Source: Nocardia huaxiensis (GTDB lineage Bacteria > Actinomycetota > Actinomycetes > Mycobacteriales > Mycobacteriaceae). From it: a stretch of DNA of 64,000 nt. The translations under genes and the position numbers were made by a program. The notes under the pieces were generated by a model. It was not told where the DNA came from, made no database searches, and saw only the letters and a list, made by a program, of their open reading frames with translations. Below, piece after piece: positions 38,477-48,224 of the stretch. How positions within the stretch are numbered: the stretch's first letter is position 1; each line of letters opens with the position of its first letter. The stretch lies in the NCBI RefSeq assembly GCF_013744875.1, contig NZ_CP059399.1, forward strand, positions 7,192,001-7,256,000. The letters run 5' to 3'.

Positions 38477-39004
38477 ATGGGAGTCAATCAACGCGCGCAG
38501 ATCGTGATGTCCGAACAGGAGATCAGCGATTTTCTCGAGCGCAGTCGCGTCGCCACGCTGGCCACACTCGGCCCGTCGGGCACACCGCATCTCATCGCCA
38601 TGTGGTACGGCCTGATCGACGGTGAGATCTGGTTCGAAACCAAGGCCAAAGCCCAGAAAGTGGTGAATCTGCGCCGGGATCCGCGGGTAACCGTGCTGGT
38701 CGAAGCCGGTGACACCTACGACCAGCTGCGCGGGCTGTCCATCGAGGGCCGCGCGGAAATCGTGACGGACCCCGAAGCCCTGTTCAAGGTCGGAATCAGC
38801 GTGTGGGAACGCTACACCGGGCCCTACAGCGACGACATGAAGCCGTTCGTGGAGCAGATGCTGAACAAGCGCGTCGCCATTCGCGTGGTGCCCGAACGCG
38901 TGCGCAGCTGGGATCACCGCAAACTCGGTCTGCCCGCAATGCCTTTGGGCGGCACGACCGCGGAGCCGTTGAGCGGTTCAACTGTAGAAACCTCGGAAGC
39001 GTAG
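38477..39004 (+). CDS. PPOX-class F420-dependent oxidoreductase (Rv2991-like)
   Basis: 175 residues. The split-beta-barrel flavin/deazaflavin fold is shown by FLERSRVATLATLGPSGTPH, PHLIAMWYGLIDGEIWFET and KAQKVVNLRRDPRVTVLVE. Its counterpart Rv2991 belongs to the FDOR-B group, which binds F420 or related cofactors. cofC in the same window supplies part of F420 synthesis. Substrate unknown. A strong bidirectional terminator follows. Confidence 0.88.
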   Translation: MGVNQRAQIVMSEQEISDFLERSRVATLATLGPSGTPHLIAMWYGLIDGEIWFETKAKAQKVVNLRRDPRVTVLVEAGDTYDQLRGLSIEGRAEIVTDPEALFKVGISVWERYTGPYSDDMKPFVEQMLNKRVAIRVVPERVRSWDHRKLGLPAMPLGGTTAEPLSGSTVETSEA

Positions 39005-39006
39005 AG

Positions 39007-39051
39007 AAAAGCGAAGGCCCCCAACCGAATCGGTTGGGGGCCTTCGCTTTT
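39007..39051. terminator. Bidirectional terminator between PPOX gene and tRNA cluster
   Basis: A 17-bp perfect GC-rich stem (39011-39027 with 39031-39047) is extended by AAAA/TTTT on both sides around an AAT loop. It ends the PPOX transcript on the plus strand and the gltX-tRNA transcript on the minus strand. Confidence 0.92.
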
Positions 39052-39052
39052 G

Positions 39053-39125
39053 TAGTCCCGACGGGATTTGAACCCGCGCTACCGCCTTGAGAGGGCGGCG
39101 TCCTAGGCCGCTAGACGACGGGACC
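39053..39125 (-). tRNA. tRNA-Glu (anticodon CUC)
   Basis: 73 bases without encoded CCA. The acceptor stem is GGTCCCG with CGGGACT, the anticodon stem CCGCC/GGCGG holds the loop CTCTCAA, giving CUC, and the T-loop is TTCGAAT. It lies last in the gltX, tRNA-Gln, tRNA-Glu row. Confidence 0.96.
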
Positions 39126-39187
39126 AGGAGTTGAGATTCGGCGGCGATGCCGCCGATTTCTCGAATCGAGAACCGGAGTTCTCGCAG

Positions 39188-39259
39188 CTGGGGTACCAGG
39201 ACTCGAACCTAGAATGGCTGAACCAGAATCAGCTGTGTTGCCAATTACACCATACCCCA
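39188..39259 (-). tRNA. tRNA-Gln (anticodon CUG)
   Basis: 72 bases. The acceptor stem is TGGGGTA/TACCCCA, the anticodon stem GCTGA/TCAGC holds TTCTGGT, giving CUG, and the T-loop is TTCGAGT. Actinobacteria lack GlnRS, so it should be charged with Glu by GltX and amidated by GatCAB. Confidence 0.96.
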
Positions 39260-39391
39260 TTGGCCCGGACTCTCGGCCTGCCCCTTGTGGGAGCTTCTCG
39301 GCCGCTTTCCGAACGAGAAGAAGATTAGCAGGCCGAGCCCGGTGAACCACAAATCGGCTGGTCAGAGGCCGGTTTTCAGCTCATTTCGCGA

Positions 39392-40849
39392 TCACGGCAG
39401 AGCCGCGCGCAGCCGGTCCATGGACACTTCGCGGCCCAGCAGCTCCAGCGACTCGTAGAGCGGCGGGCTGATGTGCGACCCGGTGACCGCCACGCGCACG
39501 GGTGCGAAGGCCTTGCGCGGCTTGAGGCCCAGCTCGTCGATGAGCGCCGTTTTCAGCGCCTCCTCGAGTGCGGGCGCGGTCCACTCCGGCGCGGCGTCGA
39601 GCGCGGAAATGGCGGCCTGCAAAACGGGGACCGCATCCGGACCGAGATTCTTTTCCTTCGCGGCCGGGTCGATCGTGAACTCTTCGGGCTTGATGAACAG
39701 GAACTTCAGCAGATCCCAGGCATCACCCAGAACGACGATGCGGGTCTGCACCAAGTCGGCCGCGGTCTCGAAGAGCTTCTCGTCGATCTCGGCGCCGATA
39801 TGCCCGTGCGCGGTGAGATACTCCCGCAGCCGGTGAGCAAAATCACCGGGAGTCAGCAACCGAATATGTTCGGCGTTCAGAGCGTCGGCCTTCTTCTGAT
39901 CGAAACGGGCCGGATTGGAATTAACCTTCGAAATATCGAAGGCCGCCACCATCTCCGCCATCGAGAAGAGGTCATGATCATCCGCGATGCTCCAGCCGAG
40001 CAACGCCAGATAATTCAGCAAACCCTCCGGAATGAAGCCCCGATCCCGGTGATTGAACAGATTCGACTCGGGATCACGCTTGGAAAGCTTCTTGTTCCCC
40101 TGGCCCATCACGAAGGGCAGATGACCGAACTGCGGGGTGAACTCGGCGATACCGATCCGCTGCATGGCGGCATAGAGCGCGAGCTGACGCGGGGTGGACG
40201 AGAGCAGGTCCTCGCCACGCAATACGTGGGTGATCTTCATGAGCGCGTCGTCGACCGGATTCACCAGCGTGTAGAGCGGATCGCCATTGCCGCGGGTGAG
40301 CGCGAAGTCGGGCACCACGCCGGCCTTGAAGGTGGTCTCACCGCGCACCAGGTCGTTCCAGGTGAGGTCCTGGTCGGGCATGCGCAGCCGGATGACCGCG
40401 GGGCGGCCCTCGGCCTTGTAGGCGGCGATCTGCTCGTCGGTCAGGTCGCGGTCGAAATTGTCGTAGCCCAGCTTGGGGTCCCGGCCGGCGGCCTTGTGGC
40501 GGGCCTCGACTTCTTCTGGGGTGGAGAAGGATTCGTAGGCCTCCCCCGCCGCCAATAGCTTGGCCACCACGTCGAGATGAATGTCACGACGCTGCGACTG
40601 CCGGTACGGGCCGTAGGGACCGCCGACCTCGGGGCCCTCGTCCCAGGTGAGGCCGAGCCAGCGCAGCGCGTCCAGGATGGCCTGGTAGCTCTCCTCGGAA
40701 TCGCGTGCGGCATCGGTGTCTTCGATGCGGAAGACGAAGGTGCCGCCGTGGTGGCGCGCGTAGGCCCAGTTGAACAGGGCGGTGCGGACCAGGCCGACAT
40801 GCGGTGTGCCCGTGGGGGACGGGCAGAATCGGACCCGTACGTCTGTCAT
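39392..40849 (-). CDS. gltX: Glutamyl-tRNA synthetase
   Basis: 485 residues from the ATG at 40849. The HIGH-type motif is [10 protein letters not shown] at the N-terminus and the KMSKS-type motif is KKLSKRD in the middle (about residue 250). Being from an actinobacterium it is expected to be non-discriminating, charging tRNA-Glu and tRNA-Gln; both tRNAs lie directly downstream on the same strand. It follows the FAH gene by 13 bp, as in M. tuberculosis (Rv2993c-Rv2992c). Confidence 0.97.
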   Translation of the reverse strand: MTDVRVRFCPSPTGTPHVGLVRTALFNWAYARHHGGTFVFRIEDTDAARDSEESYQAILDALRWLGLTWDEGPEVGGPYGPYRQSQRRDIHLDVVAKLLAAGEAYESFSTPEEVEARHKAAGRDPKLGYDNFDRDLTDEQIAAYKAEGRPAVIRLRMPDQDLTWNDLVRGETTFKAGVVPDFALTRGNGDPLYTLVNPVDDALMKITHVLRGEDLLSSTPRQLALYAAMQRIGIAEFTPQFGHLPFVMGQGNKKLSKRDPESNLFNHRDRGFIPEGLLNYLALLGWSIADDHDLFSMAEMVAAFDISKVNSNPARFDQKKADALNAEHIRLLTPGDFAHRLREYLTAHGHIGAEIDEKLFETAADLVQTRIVVLGDAWDLLKFLFIKPEEFTIDPAAKEKNLGPDAVPVLQAAISALDAAPEWTAPALEEALKTALIDELGLKPRKAFAPVRVAVTGSHISPPLYESLELLGREVSMDRLRAALP

Positions 40850-40862
40850 GTCTCTCTCTCGA

Positions 40863-41636
40863 TCAGCGTTTGGCGGCAACGGGATTGGTAAGGGTGCCGA
40901 TGCCTTCGACGGTCACCGACACGGTCTGGCCGTCCTGCATCGGGCCCACACCGGCGGGGGTGCCGGTGAGGATGACATCGCCGGGGAGCAGCGTCATCAC
41001 GGTGGTCACCCATTCGATGAGCTTCGGAATGTCGTGCAGCAGAAGTGAAGTGCGGCTGCGCTGGCGGACCTCACCGGCGAGTTCGGTGGTGATCTCCAGA
41101 TCCGAAGGGTCCAGGGCGGTCTCGATCCACGGCCCGAGCGGGCAGAAGGTGTCGTAGCCCTTGGCGCGGGTCCACTGCCCGTCGTACTTCTGCTGATCGC
41201 GCGCGGTCACATCGTTGGCGACGGTGTACCCCAGGATCACCTCCTTGGCGCGAGCGGCCGGAACGTCCTTGCACGGGCGTCCGATGACGATCGCCAGCTC
41301 ACCCTCGTAGTCGACCTGAGACGAACTGGGCGGCAACACAATCGGCGCGTTCGGGCCGACGATGGAGGTGTTCGGCTTCATGAAGATAACCGGGTCGGCC
41401 GGGGCCGGACCACCCATTTCCTCGGCGTGCGCGGCGTAGTTCTTGCCGATGCAGATCACCTTGCTGGCCAGAATCGGCGCCAGCAGGCGCACATCCGCGA
41501 GCGGCCAGCTGCGGCCGGTGAACGTCGGGGTGCCGAACGGATGTTCGGCGATTTCCCGGGCGACGGCCTCGCCGCCCTCTCCTTCGATGCTGACGAAAGC
41601 GACCCCATCTGGGCTGGCAACTCGACCTAGGCGCAT
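40863..41636 (-). CDS. Fumarylacetoacetate hydrolase family protein
   Basis: 257 residues from the ATG at 41636. The FAH-fold metal-binding motif is seen in [35 protein letters not shown] and [15 protein letters not shown]. Related enzymes are hydrolases, isomerases or oxaloacetate decarboxylases, and the substrate cannot be told from sequence. It is the first gene of the probable FAH-gltX-tRNA unit. Confidence 0.93.
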   Translation of the reverse strand: MRLGRVASPDGVAFVSIEGEGGEAVAREIAEHPFGTPTFTGRSWPLADVRLLAPILASKVICIGKNYAAHAEEMGGPAPADPVIFMKPNTSIVGPNAPIVLPPSSSQVDYEGELAIVIGRPCKDVPAARAKEVILGYTVANDVTARDQQKYDGQWTRAKGYDTFCPLGPWIETALDPSDLEITTELAGEVRQRSRTSLLLHDIPKLIEWVTTVMTLLPGDVILTGTPAGVGPMQDGQTVSVTVEGIGTLTNPVAAKR

Positions 41637-41964
41637 GGTTGGCATCCTATCGAGCGGTCTCCCACCAGCACGAACGCGCCCGACCGCGGGGCGGGAACCG
41701 GTGGGGCGGATGGTGCGGGCGCATCGTCCGCCACCGGCCCCGCAGGGGGCGGCATACCGGTGCGCGGGGCGGTCCGGGAAATGTGGAAAGCCCTTGTACG
41801 CAAGACAACTCACCGCGCAGAAGGCAGACCTCCGGCACGTTTTCCGGCTGTGAGCAAACAAACAGCGCGCACCGGAAATAGCCAGATGCCACAGGTGTAT
41901 CGTAGCCCTCGATGTTCATACAGTAGGACATTGATTCCACATAGTGAGATTCGAGGTGCTGGCC
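41637..41964. other. Divergent intergenic region between FAH and MFS genes
   Basis: 328 bases. There is an imperfect GC-rich inverted structure near 41700-41755 on the FAH side, and AT-richer sequence near 41840-41945 that probably holds the MFS promoter. No convincing gene is seen. Confidence 0.35.
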
Positions 41965-43143
41965 ATGGCCACCGTGACACAGATCGGGACGCGTCGACGG
42001 TGGAGCATGCTGGCCCTCGGCGTCTTCGCGCAGGCCTCCAGCGCGGTGTTCGTACACGGCACGCCGTTCCTGCTGCCCGCCCTGACGGATCGTGGAATGT
42101 CGCTGGCCACAGCGGGTCTGCTGGTCTCCATGCCGACGGTCGGACTGGTCTGCACGCTGATCGCGTGGGGCTGGATCGTGGACCGGATCGGCGAGCACAA
42201 GGTGCTGGTGGCCGGCCCCGCGCTGATGCTGGCGGCGGGTGTCGCGGCCGCGACCGTTTCCAGCTATGTCGCATTGGCGGTGTTCCTGTTCCTGGGCGGC
42301 ATGGGCGCCGCGAGCACCAATGGCGCGAGCGGGCGGGTCATCGTCGGCTGGTTTCCGCCGGATCAGCGCGGGCTGGCCATGGGCATCCGGCAGACCGCGC
42401 AGCCGCTGGGCGTGGGCATCGGGGCGCTGAGCATTCCGGCTGTCGCTGCGGCACACGGGTTCTCGACGGCGGTGCTGGTACCGGCCCTGATGGCGGGCGC
42501 CGCCGCGATCGCCTGCCTGATCGGCATCGTCGATCCGCCGCGGCCCGAAATCAGCGGTGACACAGGACGTCCCGCCAATCCGTACCGCGGGGACTCCACG
42601 CTGTGGCGGATCCACATCGTGTCGGTGCTGCTGGCGATTCCGCAGGGCACGCTGTGGACCTTCGCGCTGCTGTGGCTGCACCGGGATGTGGGCTGGTCGC
42701 TGGCGGCGGCGGGGATCCTGGTGACGATCACCCAAATCCTGGGCGCGGGAGGGCGAATCGGCGCGGGCATCTGGTCGGATCGGGTGGCGAGCCGGCTGGG
42801 CCCGCTGCGCACGATCGCCATCGCGGCCGCAATCTCCATGGCGGCCTTGGCCTTCGCGGCGTGGACGCACTGGTGGTGGGCGGCGATTCCGATTCTGGTG
42901 GCGGCCTCGGTGATCACGGTCACCGACAATGGCCTGGCGTTCACGGCGGTGGCGGAGATCGCCGGACCGTACTGGTCGGGTCGTGGACTGGGGATTCAGA
43001 ACACCGGCCAGAATCTGGTCATGGCGGTGCTGGCGCCGGTGTTCGGCGCGCTGATCACGGTCGCCGGCTTCCCGGTCACCTACCTGCTGACGGCCGTCAT
43101 CGCCCTGGCCGCAGTTCCCTTGGTCCCCAGAGCATCCCGCTGA
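41965..43143 (+). CDS. MFS transporter (Rv2994-like)
   Basis: About 392 residues from the ATG at 41965; an earlier start at 41944 is possible. Twelve hydrophobic helices; the loop 2-3 motif appears as GWIVDRIGEHKVLVAG and the second-half copy as GIWSDRVASRLGPLR. Major facilitator proteins use ion gradients to move small solutes; substrate unknown. It matches the order FAH-MFS-leuB of mycobacteria. Confidence 0.9.
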   Translation: MATVTQIGTRRRWSMLALGVFAQASSAVFVHGTPFLLPALTDRGMSLATAGLLVSMPTVGLVCTLIAWGWIVDRIGEHKVLVAGPALMLAAGVAAATVSSYVALAVFLFLGGMGAASTNGASGRVIVGWFPPDQRGLAMGIRQTAQPLGVGIGALSIPAVAAAHGFSTAVLVPALMAGAAAIACLIGIVDPPRPEISGDTGRPANPYRGDSTLWRIHIVSVLLAIPQGTLWTFALLWLHRDVGWSLAAAGILVTITQILGAGGRIGAGIWSDRVASRLGPLRTIAIAAAISMAALAFAAWTHWWWAAIPILVAASVITVTDNGLAFTAVAEIAGPYWSGRGLGIQNTGQNLVMAVLAPVFGALITVAGFPVTYLLTAVIALAAVPLVPRASR

Positions 43144-43234
43144 GCAAATCCGGAAGACGTGTGCCCGTTACGTTTTCGCATCCGAATGCACGAATGCGAT
43201 ATGTCTCACTGTCGCAGCGGGTTTGAACAAAAGG

Positions 43235-43270
43235 CAAGCCCCGCAGCCGATATCACGGCTGCGGGGCTTG
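43235..43270. terminator. Bidirectional terminator between MFS gene and leuB
   Basis: A perfect 15-bp stem (43235-43249 with 43256-43270) on a 6-base loop. On the minus strand it is followed by CCTTTTGTT, fitting a leuB terminator. Confidence 0.85.
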
Positions 43271-43283
43271 TTCCGAGGGTGCG

Positions 43284-44291
43284 TCAGAGCGCGGCGGCGA
43301 TGCGGTCGCCGACCGCCACGGTGGAGGCGGGCGCGGTGCGCGAGGCGAGGTCCTTGGCGACGGCGGCCTCGATGCGCGCGGCCTCCTCGGTCTTGCCCAA
43401 GTGGTTGAGCAGCAGGGAAACCGAGAGAATCGCGGCGGTCGGATCGGCCTTGGACTGACCCGCGATATCGGGGGCCGAACCGTGCACAGGCTCGAACATG
43501 GACGGGTTGGTGCCCGAGGCGTCGATATTGCCGGAGGCGGCCAGGCCGATGCCACCGGAGACGGCGGCGGCGAGGTCGGTGATGATGTCGCCGAACAGGT
43601 TGTCGGTGACGATCACGTCGAAGCGGCCCGGGTCGGTCACCATGTGGATGGTGGCGGCATCGATGTGCTGGTAGGCGGTTTCGACATCCGGGTACTCGGT
43701 GGCGATCTCGTTGACGGTGCGCGACCACAGCGAGCCCGCGTAGGCGAGCACATTGTTCTTGTGCACCAGGGTCAGGTGCTTGCGGCGCTGGCGCGCGGTC
43801 TCGAAGGCGTAGCGCACCACACGCTCGATGCCGAAGCGGGTGTTGGTGGACACCTCGGTGGCGACCTCGTGCGGGGTGTTCACGCGGATCGCACCGCCGG
43901 TGCCGGTGTACGGGCCCTCGGTGCCCTCGCGCACGACCACGAAGTCGATGTCGGGATTGCCGGCCAGCGGGCTGCTCACGCCCGGGTACAGCTTGGACGG
44001 GCGCAGGTTGACGTGGTGGTCGAGCTCGAACCGGGTGCGCAGCAGCAGCCCGCGCTCCAGCAGTCCGGACTGCACCGACGGATCGCCGATCGCGCCGAGC
44101 AGGATCGCGTCGTGCTGCTTCAGCTCGGGCAGCACATTGTCGGGCAGGATCTCCCCGGTGGCATGGAACCGCTTGGCTCCCAGGTCGTATTCGGTCTTCT
44201 CCACACCGGGCACCACCACGTCGAGCACCTTGAGGGCCTCGGCGATGACCTCGGGACCGATACCGTCGCCCGGGATGACAGCGAGTTTCAT
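43284..44291 (-). CDS. leuB: 3-isopropylmalate dehydrogenase
   Basis: 335 residues from the ATG at 44291. It oxidises and decarboxylates 3-isopropylmalate with NAD in leucine synthesis. Signatures: [28 protein letters not shown] and the [17 protein letters not shown] active-site region, then [12 protein letters not shown]. The leucine genes leuB and leuCD lie 6 kb apart in the window, interrupted by gltX and others as in mycobacteria. Confidence 0.97.
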   Translation of the reverse strand: MKLAVIPGDGIGPEVIAEALKVLDVVVPGVEKTEYDLGAKRFHATGEILPDNVLPELKQHDAILLGAIGDPSVQSGLLERGLLLRTRFELDHHVNLRPSKLYPGVSSPLAGNPDIDFVVVREGTEGPYTGTGGAIRVNTPHEVATEVSTNTRFGIERVVRYAFETARQRRKHLTLVHKNNVLAYAGSLWSRTVNEIATEYPDVETAYQHIDAATIHMVTDPGRFDVIVTDNLFGDIITDLAAAVSGGIGLAASGNIDASGTNPSMFEPVHGSAPDIAGQSKADPTAAILSVSLLLNHLGKTEEAARIEAAVAKDLASRTAPASTVAVGDRIAAAL

Positions 44292-44438
44292 GAAAACAAT
44301 GCTCCGTTCGGATGAACGCCGGTGAGGCGCTGCGCAGCGAGTTCGCTGGCCACGATAGCGGAGGGTTACCTCAGTCCCGTCACCAGGGCGAACGACTCCC
44401 AACCAGTGGGATCACGAGGCCATCAGTATGTTCGGGGC

Positions 44439-44678
44439 ATGTTCGACAACTCACGACTCGAGCGCAAGATCGATCGCCTCGAACGCAAACTCGACCTCAT
44501 CCTCGAGCATCTGGGCATTCCGGATCCGACCGTGCCCTATGACTATGCCGAGATCGACGAACTTCTCCGGCAGGGCAAGGCCATTCACGCGATCAAGATG
44601 TATCGCGAGCTGGTGCCGGGGGCGAGCCTGTTGGAGGCCAAGGACGCGGTGGAGGCGCGGCGGGGCCGAATCAGCTGA
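44439..44678 (+). CDS. Small protein with L7/L12 C-terminal-like domain
   Basis: 79 residues from the ATG at 44439. The N-terminal 25 residues form a charged helix (RLERKIDRLERKLDLILEHL), likely a short coiled coil. The C-terminal part (GKAIHAIKMYRELVPGASLL, then EAKDAVEARRG) resembles the factor-binding C-terminal domain of ribosomal protein L7/L12. Such orphan proteins occur in actinobacteria and their role is unknown. It ends just before a 19-bp hairpin shared with serA. Confidence 0.75.
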   Translation: MFDNSRLERKIDRLERKLDLILEHLGIPDPTVPYDYAEIDELLRQGKAIHAIKMYRELVPGASLLEAKDAVEARRGRIS

Positions 44679-44695
44679 TACCGCAGGCGAATACG

Positions 44696-44735
44696 CACTG
44701 AGCCCCTTCCATCCGGGGATGGAAGGGGCTCAGTG
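44696..44735. terminator. Bidirectional terminator between L7/L12-like gene and serA
   Basis: A perfect 19-bp inverted repeat (44696-44714 with 44717-44735) closes on GG between convergent genes. Confidence 0.88.
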
Positions 44736-44769
44736 GCAATTACTTTCGGACCGCGTGGGCCCGTCGAGC

Positions 44770-46368
44770 TCAGCTCAGGTCGACCTGGGCGACCTTGGCG
44801 GCGCCGACGGCCTCGGTGATGGCGGCCTGGACCTCGGCGGGGACGTCCTTGTTGACGCGCAGGACGACGGTGGCGCCTTCGGCGTCGAGGTCCTGGGTCA
44901 GCTGGGCGGCGAGGATGTCGATGCCGGCGTCGCCGAGCTTGGTGGCGAGGCGGCCGAGCTGGCCGGGCTTGTCCTCGTAGTTGAGGACGGCCAGGTTGAG
45001 GCCCTCGGCGCGCATGTCGTAGTTGCGGCCGTTGATGTTGACGATCTTCTCGACCTGGTGCGGCTCGGTCAGGGTGCCCGCGACGTTCAGGGTGCGGCCG
45101 TCGCCGAAGACGGCGCGCAGGTCGACCAGGCTGCGGTGGGTGGGGCTCTCGGTCACGGTGGTGACGGTGGCCTCCAGGCCGCGGTCCTTGGCCAGCGCCG
45201 GGGCGTTGACGAAGGTGACCGAGTCCTCGACGAGGGCGGAGAAGACGCCGCGCAGGGCCGAAAGCTCCAGCACCGCAACATCTTCCGAGGAGAGCTCGCC
45301 GCGCACCTGAACCTCCAGGCTGACCGGCAGCTCGTCGGCGAGGGCACCGAGCAGCGCGCCCTGCTTGCGGACGATCTCCAGCCACGGGGCGACGGTGTCG
45401 TTGACCGAGCCGCCGGTGACATTGACCGCGCCCGGCACGAACTCACCGGCGAGGGCGAGCTTCACGGACTTGGCGACATCGGTGCCCGCGCGGTCCTGCG
45501 CCTCGGCGGTGGAGGCGCCCAGGTGCGGGGTCACGACGACCTGCGGCAGGTCGAACAGCGGGCTGTCGGTGGACGGTTCGGTCTCGAACACGTCGATGCC
45601 GGCGGCGCGCACGTGGCCGGAGGTGATGGCGTCGGCCAGGGCCTGCTCGTCGATCAGACCGCCGCGGGCGGCGTTGACGATGATGACGCCCTTCTTGGTC
45701 TTGGCCAGGGTCTCCTTGTTCAGCATGCCCTTGGTCTCAGGAGTCTTGGGCAGGTGAATGGAGATGAAGTCGGCGCGCTCGAGCACCTCGTCCAGGGTGA
45801 CCAGCTCGATGCCCAGCTGGGCGGCGCGGGCCGGGGAGGTGTAGGGGTCGTACGCGATGATCTTGGTCTCGAAGGCGGCGAGGCGCTGCGCGAACAGCTG
45901 GCCGATGCGGCCCAGGCCGATGACGCCGACGGTCTTGCCGAGGATCTCGACACCGTTGAACTTGCTGCGCTGCCAGGTCTTCTCGCGCAGGGTGGCGTCG
46001 GCGGCCGGGATCTGACGCGCGGCCGAAAGCAGCAGGGTGACGGCGTGCTCGGCGGCGGTGTGGATATTGGAGGTCGGCGCGTTGACGACCATGACGCCGC
46101 GCTCGGTGGCCGCGGGCACGTCGACATTGTCGAGGCCGACGCCGGCGCGGGCGACGATCTTGAGGTTCTTACCGGCCTCGAGCACCTCGGCGTCGACGGT
46201 GGTCGCGGAGCGGACCAGCAGCGCGTCGGCTTCCGGCACGGCCGCCAGCAGCTCGGGGCGGTTGGGTCCGTCGACCCAGCGCACCTCGACATCGGAGCCC
46301 AGCGCGTCGACGGTCGACTGGGCGAGCTTGTCGGCGATCAGAACAACAGGACGGCCTGCTTGGCTCAC
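44770..46368 (-). CDS. serA: D-3-phosphoglycerate dehydrogenase
   Basis: 532 residues from a GTG at 46368 with AGGAG upstream. First step of serine synthesis, oxidising 3-phosphoglycerate with NAD. The Rossmann motif is [16 protein letters not shown], with [10 protein letters not shown] and the His of [13 protein letters not shown]. The long form is complete: an intervening domain (about 320-455) and a C-terminal ACT domain ([19 protein letters not shown]), which in mycobacteria gives serine feedback. It is the last gene of the conserved block. Confidence 0.97.
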   Translation of the reverse strand: MSQAGRPVVLIADKLAQSTVDALGSDVEVRWVDGPNRPELLAAVPEADALLVRSATTVDAEVLEAGKNLKIVARAGVGLDNVDVPAATERGVMVVNAPTSNIHTAAEHAVTLLLSAARQIPAADATLREKTWQRSKFNGVEILGKTVGVIGLGRIGQLFAQRLAAFETKIIAYDPYTSPARAAQLGIELVTLDEVLERADFISIHLPKTPETKGMLNKETLAKTKKGVIIVNAARGGLIDEQALADAITSGHVRAAGIDVFETEPSTDSPLFDLPQVVVTPHLGASTAEAQDRAGTDVAKSVKLALAGEFVPGAVNVTGGSVNDTVAPWLEIVRKQGALLGALADELPVSLEVQVRGELSSEDVAVLELSALRGVFSALVEDSVTFVNAPALAKDRGLEATVTTVTESPTHRSLVDLRAVFGDGRTLNVAGTLTEPHQVEKIVNINGRNYDMRAEGLNLAVLNYEDKPGQLGRLATKLGDAGIDILAAQLTQDLDAEGATVVLRVNKDVPAEVQAAITEAVGAAKVAQVDLS

Positions 46369-46563
46369 GGTGGGGTACTCCTGAGGAAGGGATCCGGGAT
46401 TTACGGGCGTCAGCTTAGTGGGCGCGAATTCGGCTTGCCTTACCGCCCGGTAGACGGGTGCCCTCACATGGGCGACATGCGGGTTTTCCCACTCAGCGGG
46501 ACTTTCATGGTCATTCGTCCAAATTTGCCGCGCGGGAGCTCGCGGGCGACTAGGTTGCCGCGC

Positions 46564-47655
46564 ATGCCTCGCACTTCACGGATTCTGGCCGCCGCCGCAC
46601 TGGCGGCGCTCCCCCTGGCCGCCGCCGCGCCCGCGCCCGCCGCACCCACGGTGAACAAGGTCGTGGTGATCGGGATCGACGGCACGCTGTGGAGCGAGGT
46701 GCAGGCGGCGAACGCGCCGAATCTGGGTCTGCTGGCCGCGCAGGGCACCCTGGCCCGGACCTCCATCGCGCCGCACACCACCATGTCGTGCGTGTCCTGG
46801 GCGACCGCGCTGACCGGCGTGTGGGATACCAAGCACGGCATCAAGGACAACGACTCCACCTGCAACGCAGCGGCTTTCGCGCCGTATCCGACGGTGTTCA
46901 CACAGGTGGAGCAGGCGCAACCGGGCCTGTCGACCATGTCCATCGGAACCTGGGACAAGATCGGCATGATCGCGCGGACCGGTAGCCCGAAGGCGGATCG
47001 GGTGTCGGTCACCCAGATCGATCCGACCGGCGCGGGCGTGTGTGAGACCACGGCCGACTCCAATGCTGCGGCGCAAGTGGTTTCGGCCATTGCCGACGAC
47101 GCCCCGGACCTGCTGTTCACCCATCTGGATCAGGTCGACATCACCGGGCACACACTGCGCGGCATCTGGCCGCAGGCGTACCGGGACGCCATCCAGCGCG
47201 CGGATGCGCTGGTGGGCAAGATCACTCAGGCGGTCGATGCGCGGGCGCGCGCGCATGCCAACGAGCGCTGGACGATTCTGGTGACCACCGACCACGGCCA
47301 CAACCCCGAGGGCGGGCACGGCGGCCAGAGCGCCTACGAGACAGCCAGTTTCGTGATCGCACGCGGCGCGGGCTTCGCGGCGGGCGCACAGCACAACGGC
47401 TACACCCTCGCCGACGTCACCCCGACCGTCCTGGATCTGCTGGGCGTCGCCGCCCCGGCGAACCTGGACGGGCGGTCGATGCTCGACGGCGGTTCCGGCA
47501 ACCCTGCCGCTACTCCCCCGAACACCCCGGCCGTCGACTCCGGCGTGACCGGCTCCTCGGCCGGTTCCGCGGAGGCGGCCATGGTCAACAATCCGCTGTG
47601 CATCCTGGGCAGCGGCTCCGCGAGCGGGTCGGCGAGCGGCTCATCCGACCGGTAG
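46564..47655 (+). CDS. Secreted alkaline phosphatase-superfamily phosphodiesterase
   Basis: 363 residues from the ATG at 46564. A Sec signal peptide is evident (ILAAAALAALPLAAAAPAPA). The fold motifs are VVVIGIDGTLW (metal Asp), IAPHTTMSCVSWATALTG (probable nucleophile Thr) and TTDHGHNPEGGHGG, with HLDQVDITGH for the second metal site. This fits the nucleotide pyrophosphatase/phosphodiesterase branch. The C-terminal 40 residues are Ser/Gly/Ala-rich low complexity. Substrate unknown. Confidence 0.85.
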   Translation: MPRTSRILAAAALAALPLAAAAPAPAAPTVNKVVVIGIDGTLWSEVQAANAPNLGLLAAQGTLARTSIAPHTTMSCVSWATALTGVWDTKHGIKDNDSTCNAAAFAPYPTVFTQVEQAQPGLSTMSIGTWDKIGMIARTGSPKADRVSVTQIDPTGAGVCETTADSNAAAQVVSAIADDAPDLLFTHLDQVDITGHTLRGIWPQAYRDAIQRADALVGKITQAVDARARAHANERWTILVTTDHGHNPEGGHGGQSAYETASFVIARGAGFAAGAQHNGYTLADVTPTVLDLLGVAAPANLDGRSMLDGGSGNPAATPPNTPAVDSGVTGSSAGSAEAAMVNNPLCILGSGSASGSASGSSDR

Positions 47656-47715
47656 CGCAGCCGCGTACCACCGGAGCCTGCCAATGAACGGCAGGTCATG
47701 ACCCGGTGGACACAG

Positions 47716-47756
47716 CAGTGGGCCTGTCCCGTTTTGCACCCGGGACAGGCCCACTG
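47716..47756. terminator. Bidirectional terminator of the globin operon
   Basis: A perfect 16-bp stem (47716-47731 with 47741-47756) on a 9-base loop lies between the phosphatase gene and the convergent globin gene. Confidence 0.88.
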
Positions 47757-47771
47757 TCGTTTTCGGCTCCG

Positions 47772-48179
47772 TCAGACGGTGGCCGGCTCGGCCGCGCCCA
47801 GCATGATGTCGGCGACCGCACCGTAGGCCGCGGCCCAGGTACCGGCGAGCTCCTCGGTCCACGCGTCCCCGTGGAAGTGCTCCAGCGTGGCCAGCAGCGA
47901 AGCTCCGGCAACCGGGTACTGCTCGGCCACCACGCCATTGGCGGCGTGGTCGCGGCCCAGCCGCTGCACGAACGACGGGTCCGCGGCGAGGGTTTCGACA
48001 TTGGTGACGATCCGGGCCAGCCCGGTCAGGAAGCGCTTGCGCTGATCGGCCATGTCCTCGGGGAACATGGGCCGCACCGCCGGCGCCGCCTCGAACAGGT
48101 GGTTGTAGAAGTACTCGACCGCCTCGGGCCCGACGGCCTCGACGTTCTTCCAGCTGGCCTGCAACAGTTCGATATTCAT
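47772..48179 (-). CDS. Single-domain globin
   Basis: 135 residues from the ATG at 48179. It is a flavohaemoglobin-type globin domain without a reductase. The proximal His (F8) is in LGRDHAANG and the distal Tyr (B10) in EYFYNHLF. Much of its length matches the globin part of the flavohaemoglobin two genes upstream (shared LQ-SW, HLF, MFP, ARIVTNV-type, LGRDH, ADIM segments), so one is probably a duplicate of the other. It may bind O2 or NO. It is the last gene of the apparent operon, 45 bp after the DivIVA-like gene. Confidence 0.92.
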   Translation of the reverse strand: MNIELLQASWKNVEAVGPEAVEYFYNHLFEAAPAVRPMFPEDMADQRKRFLTGLARIVTNVETLAADPSFVQRLGRDHAANGVVAEQYPVAGASLLATLEHFHGDAWTEELAGTWAAAYGAVADIMLGAAEPATV

Positions 48180-48224
48180 GTGGTTGACCCCCACTTTCCT
48201 TGTGTATCCGTCGACTTCGGGCTG

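Noticed and set aside
39053..39259. The tRNA pair as an integration (att) site
   Set aside because: No integrase or partial tRNA duplicate lies nearby, and the neighbouring gene order is the conserved mycobacterial one.
41850..41935. Possible small minus-strand gene starting MSYCMNIEGYD upstream of the MFS gene
   Set aside because: No clear RBS, no recognisable domain, and the frame runs into low-complexity shadow sequence.
44428..47655. A 1075-codon plus-strand frame running across serA
   Set aside because: Only its end, from 46564, is a real gene (secreted phosphatase). The front is antisense to serA.
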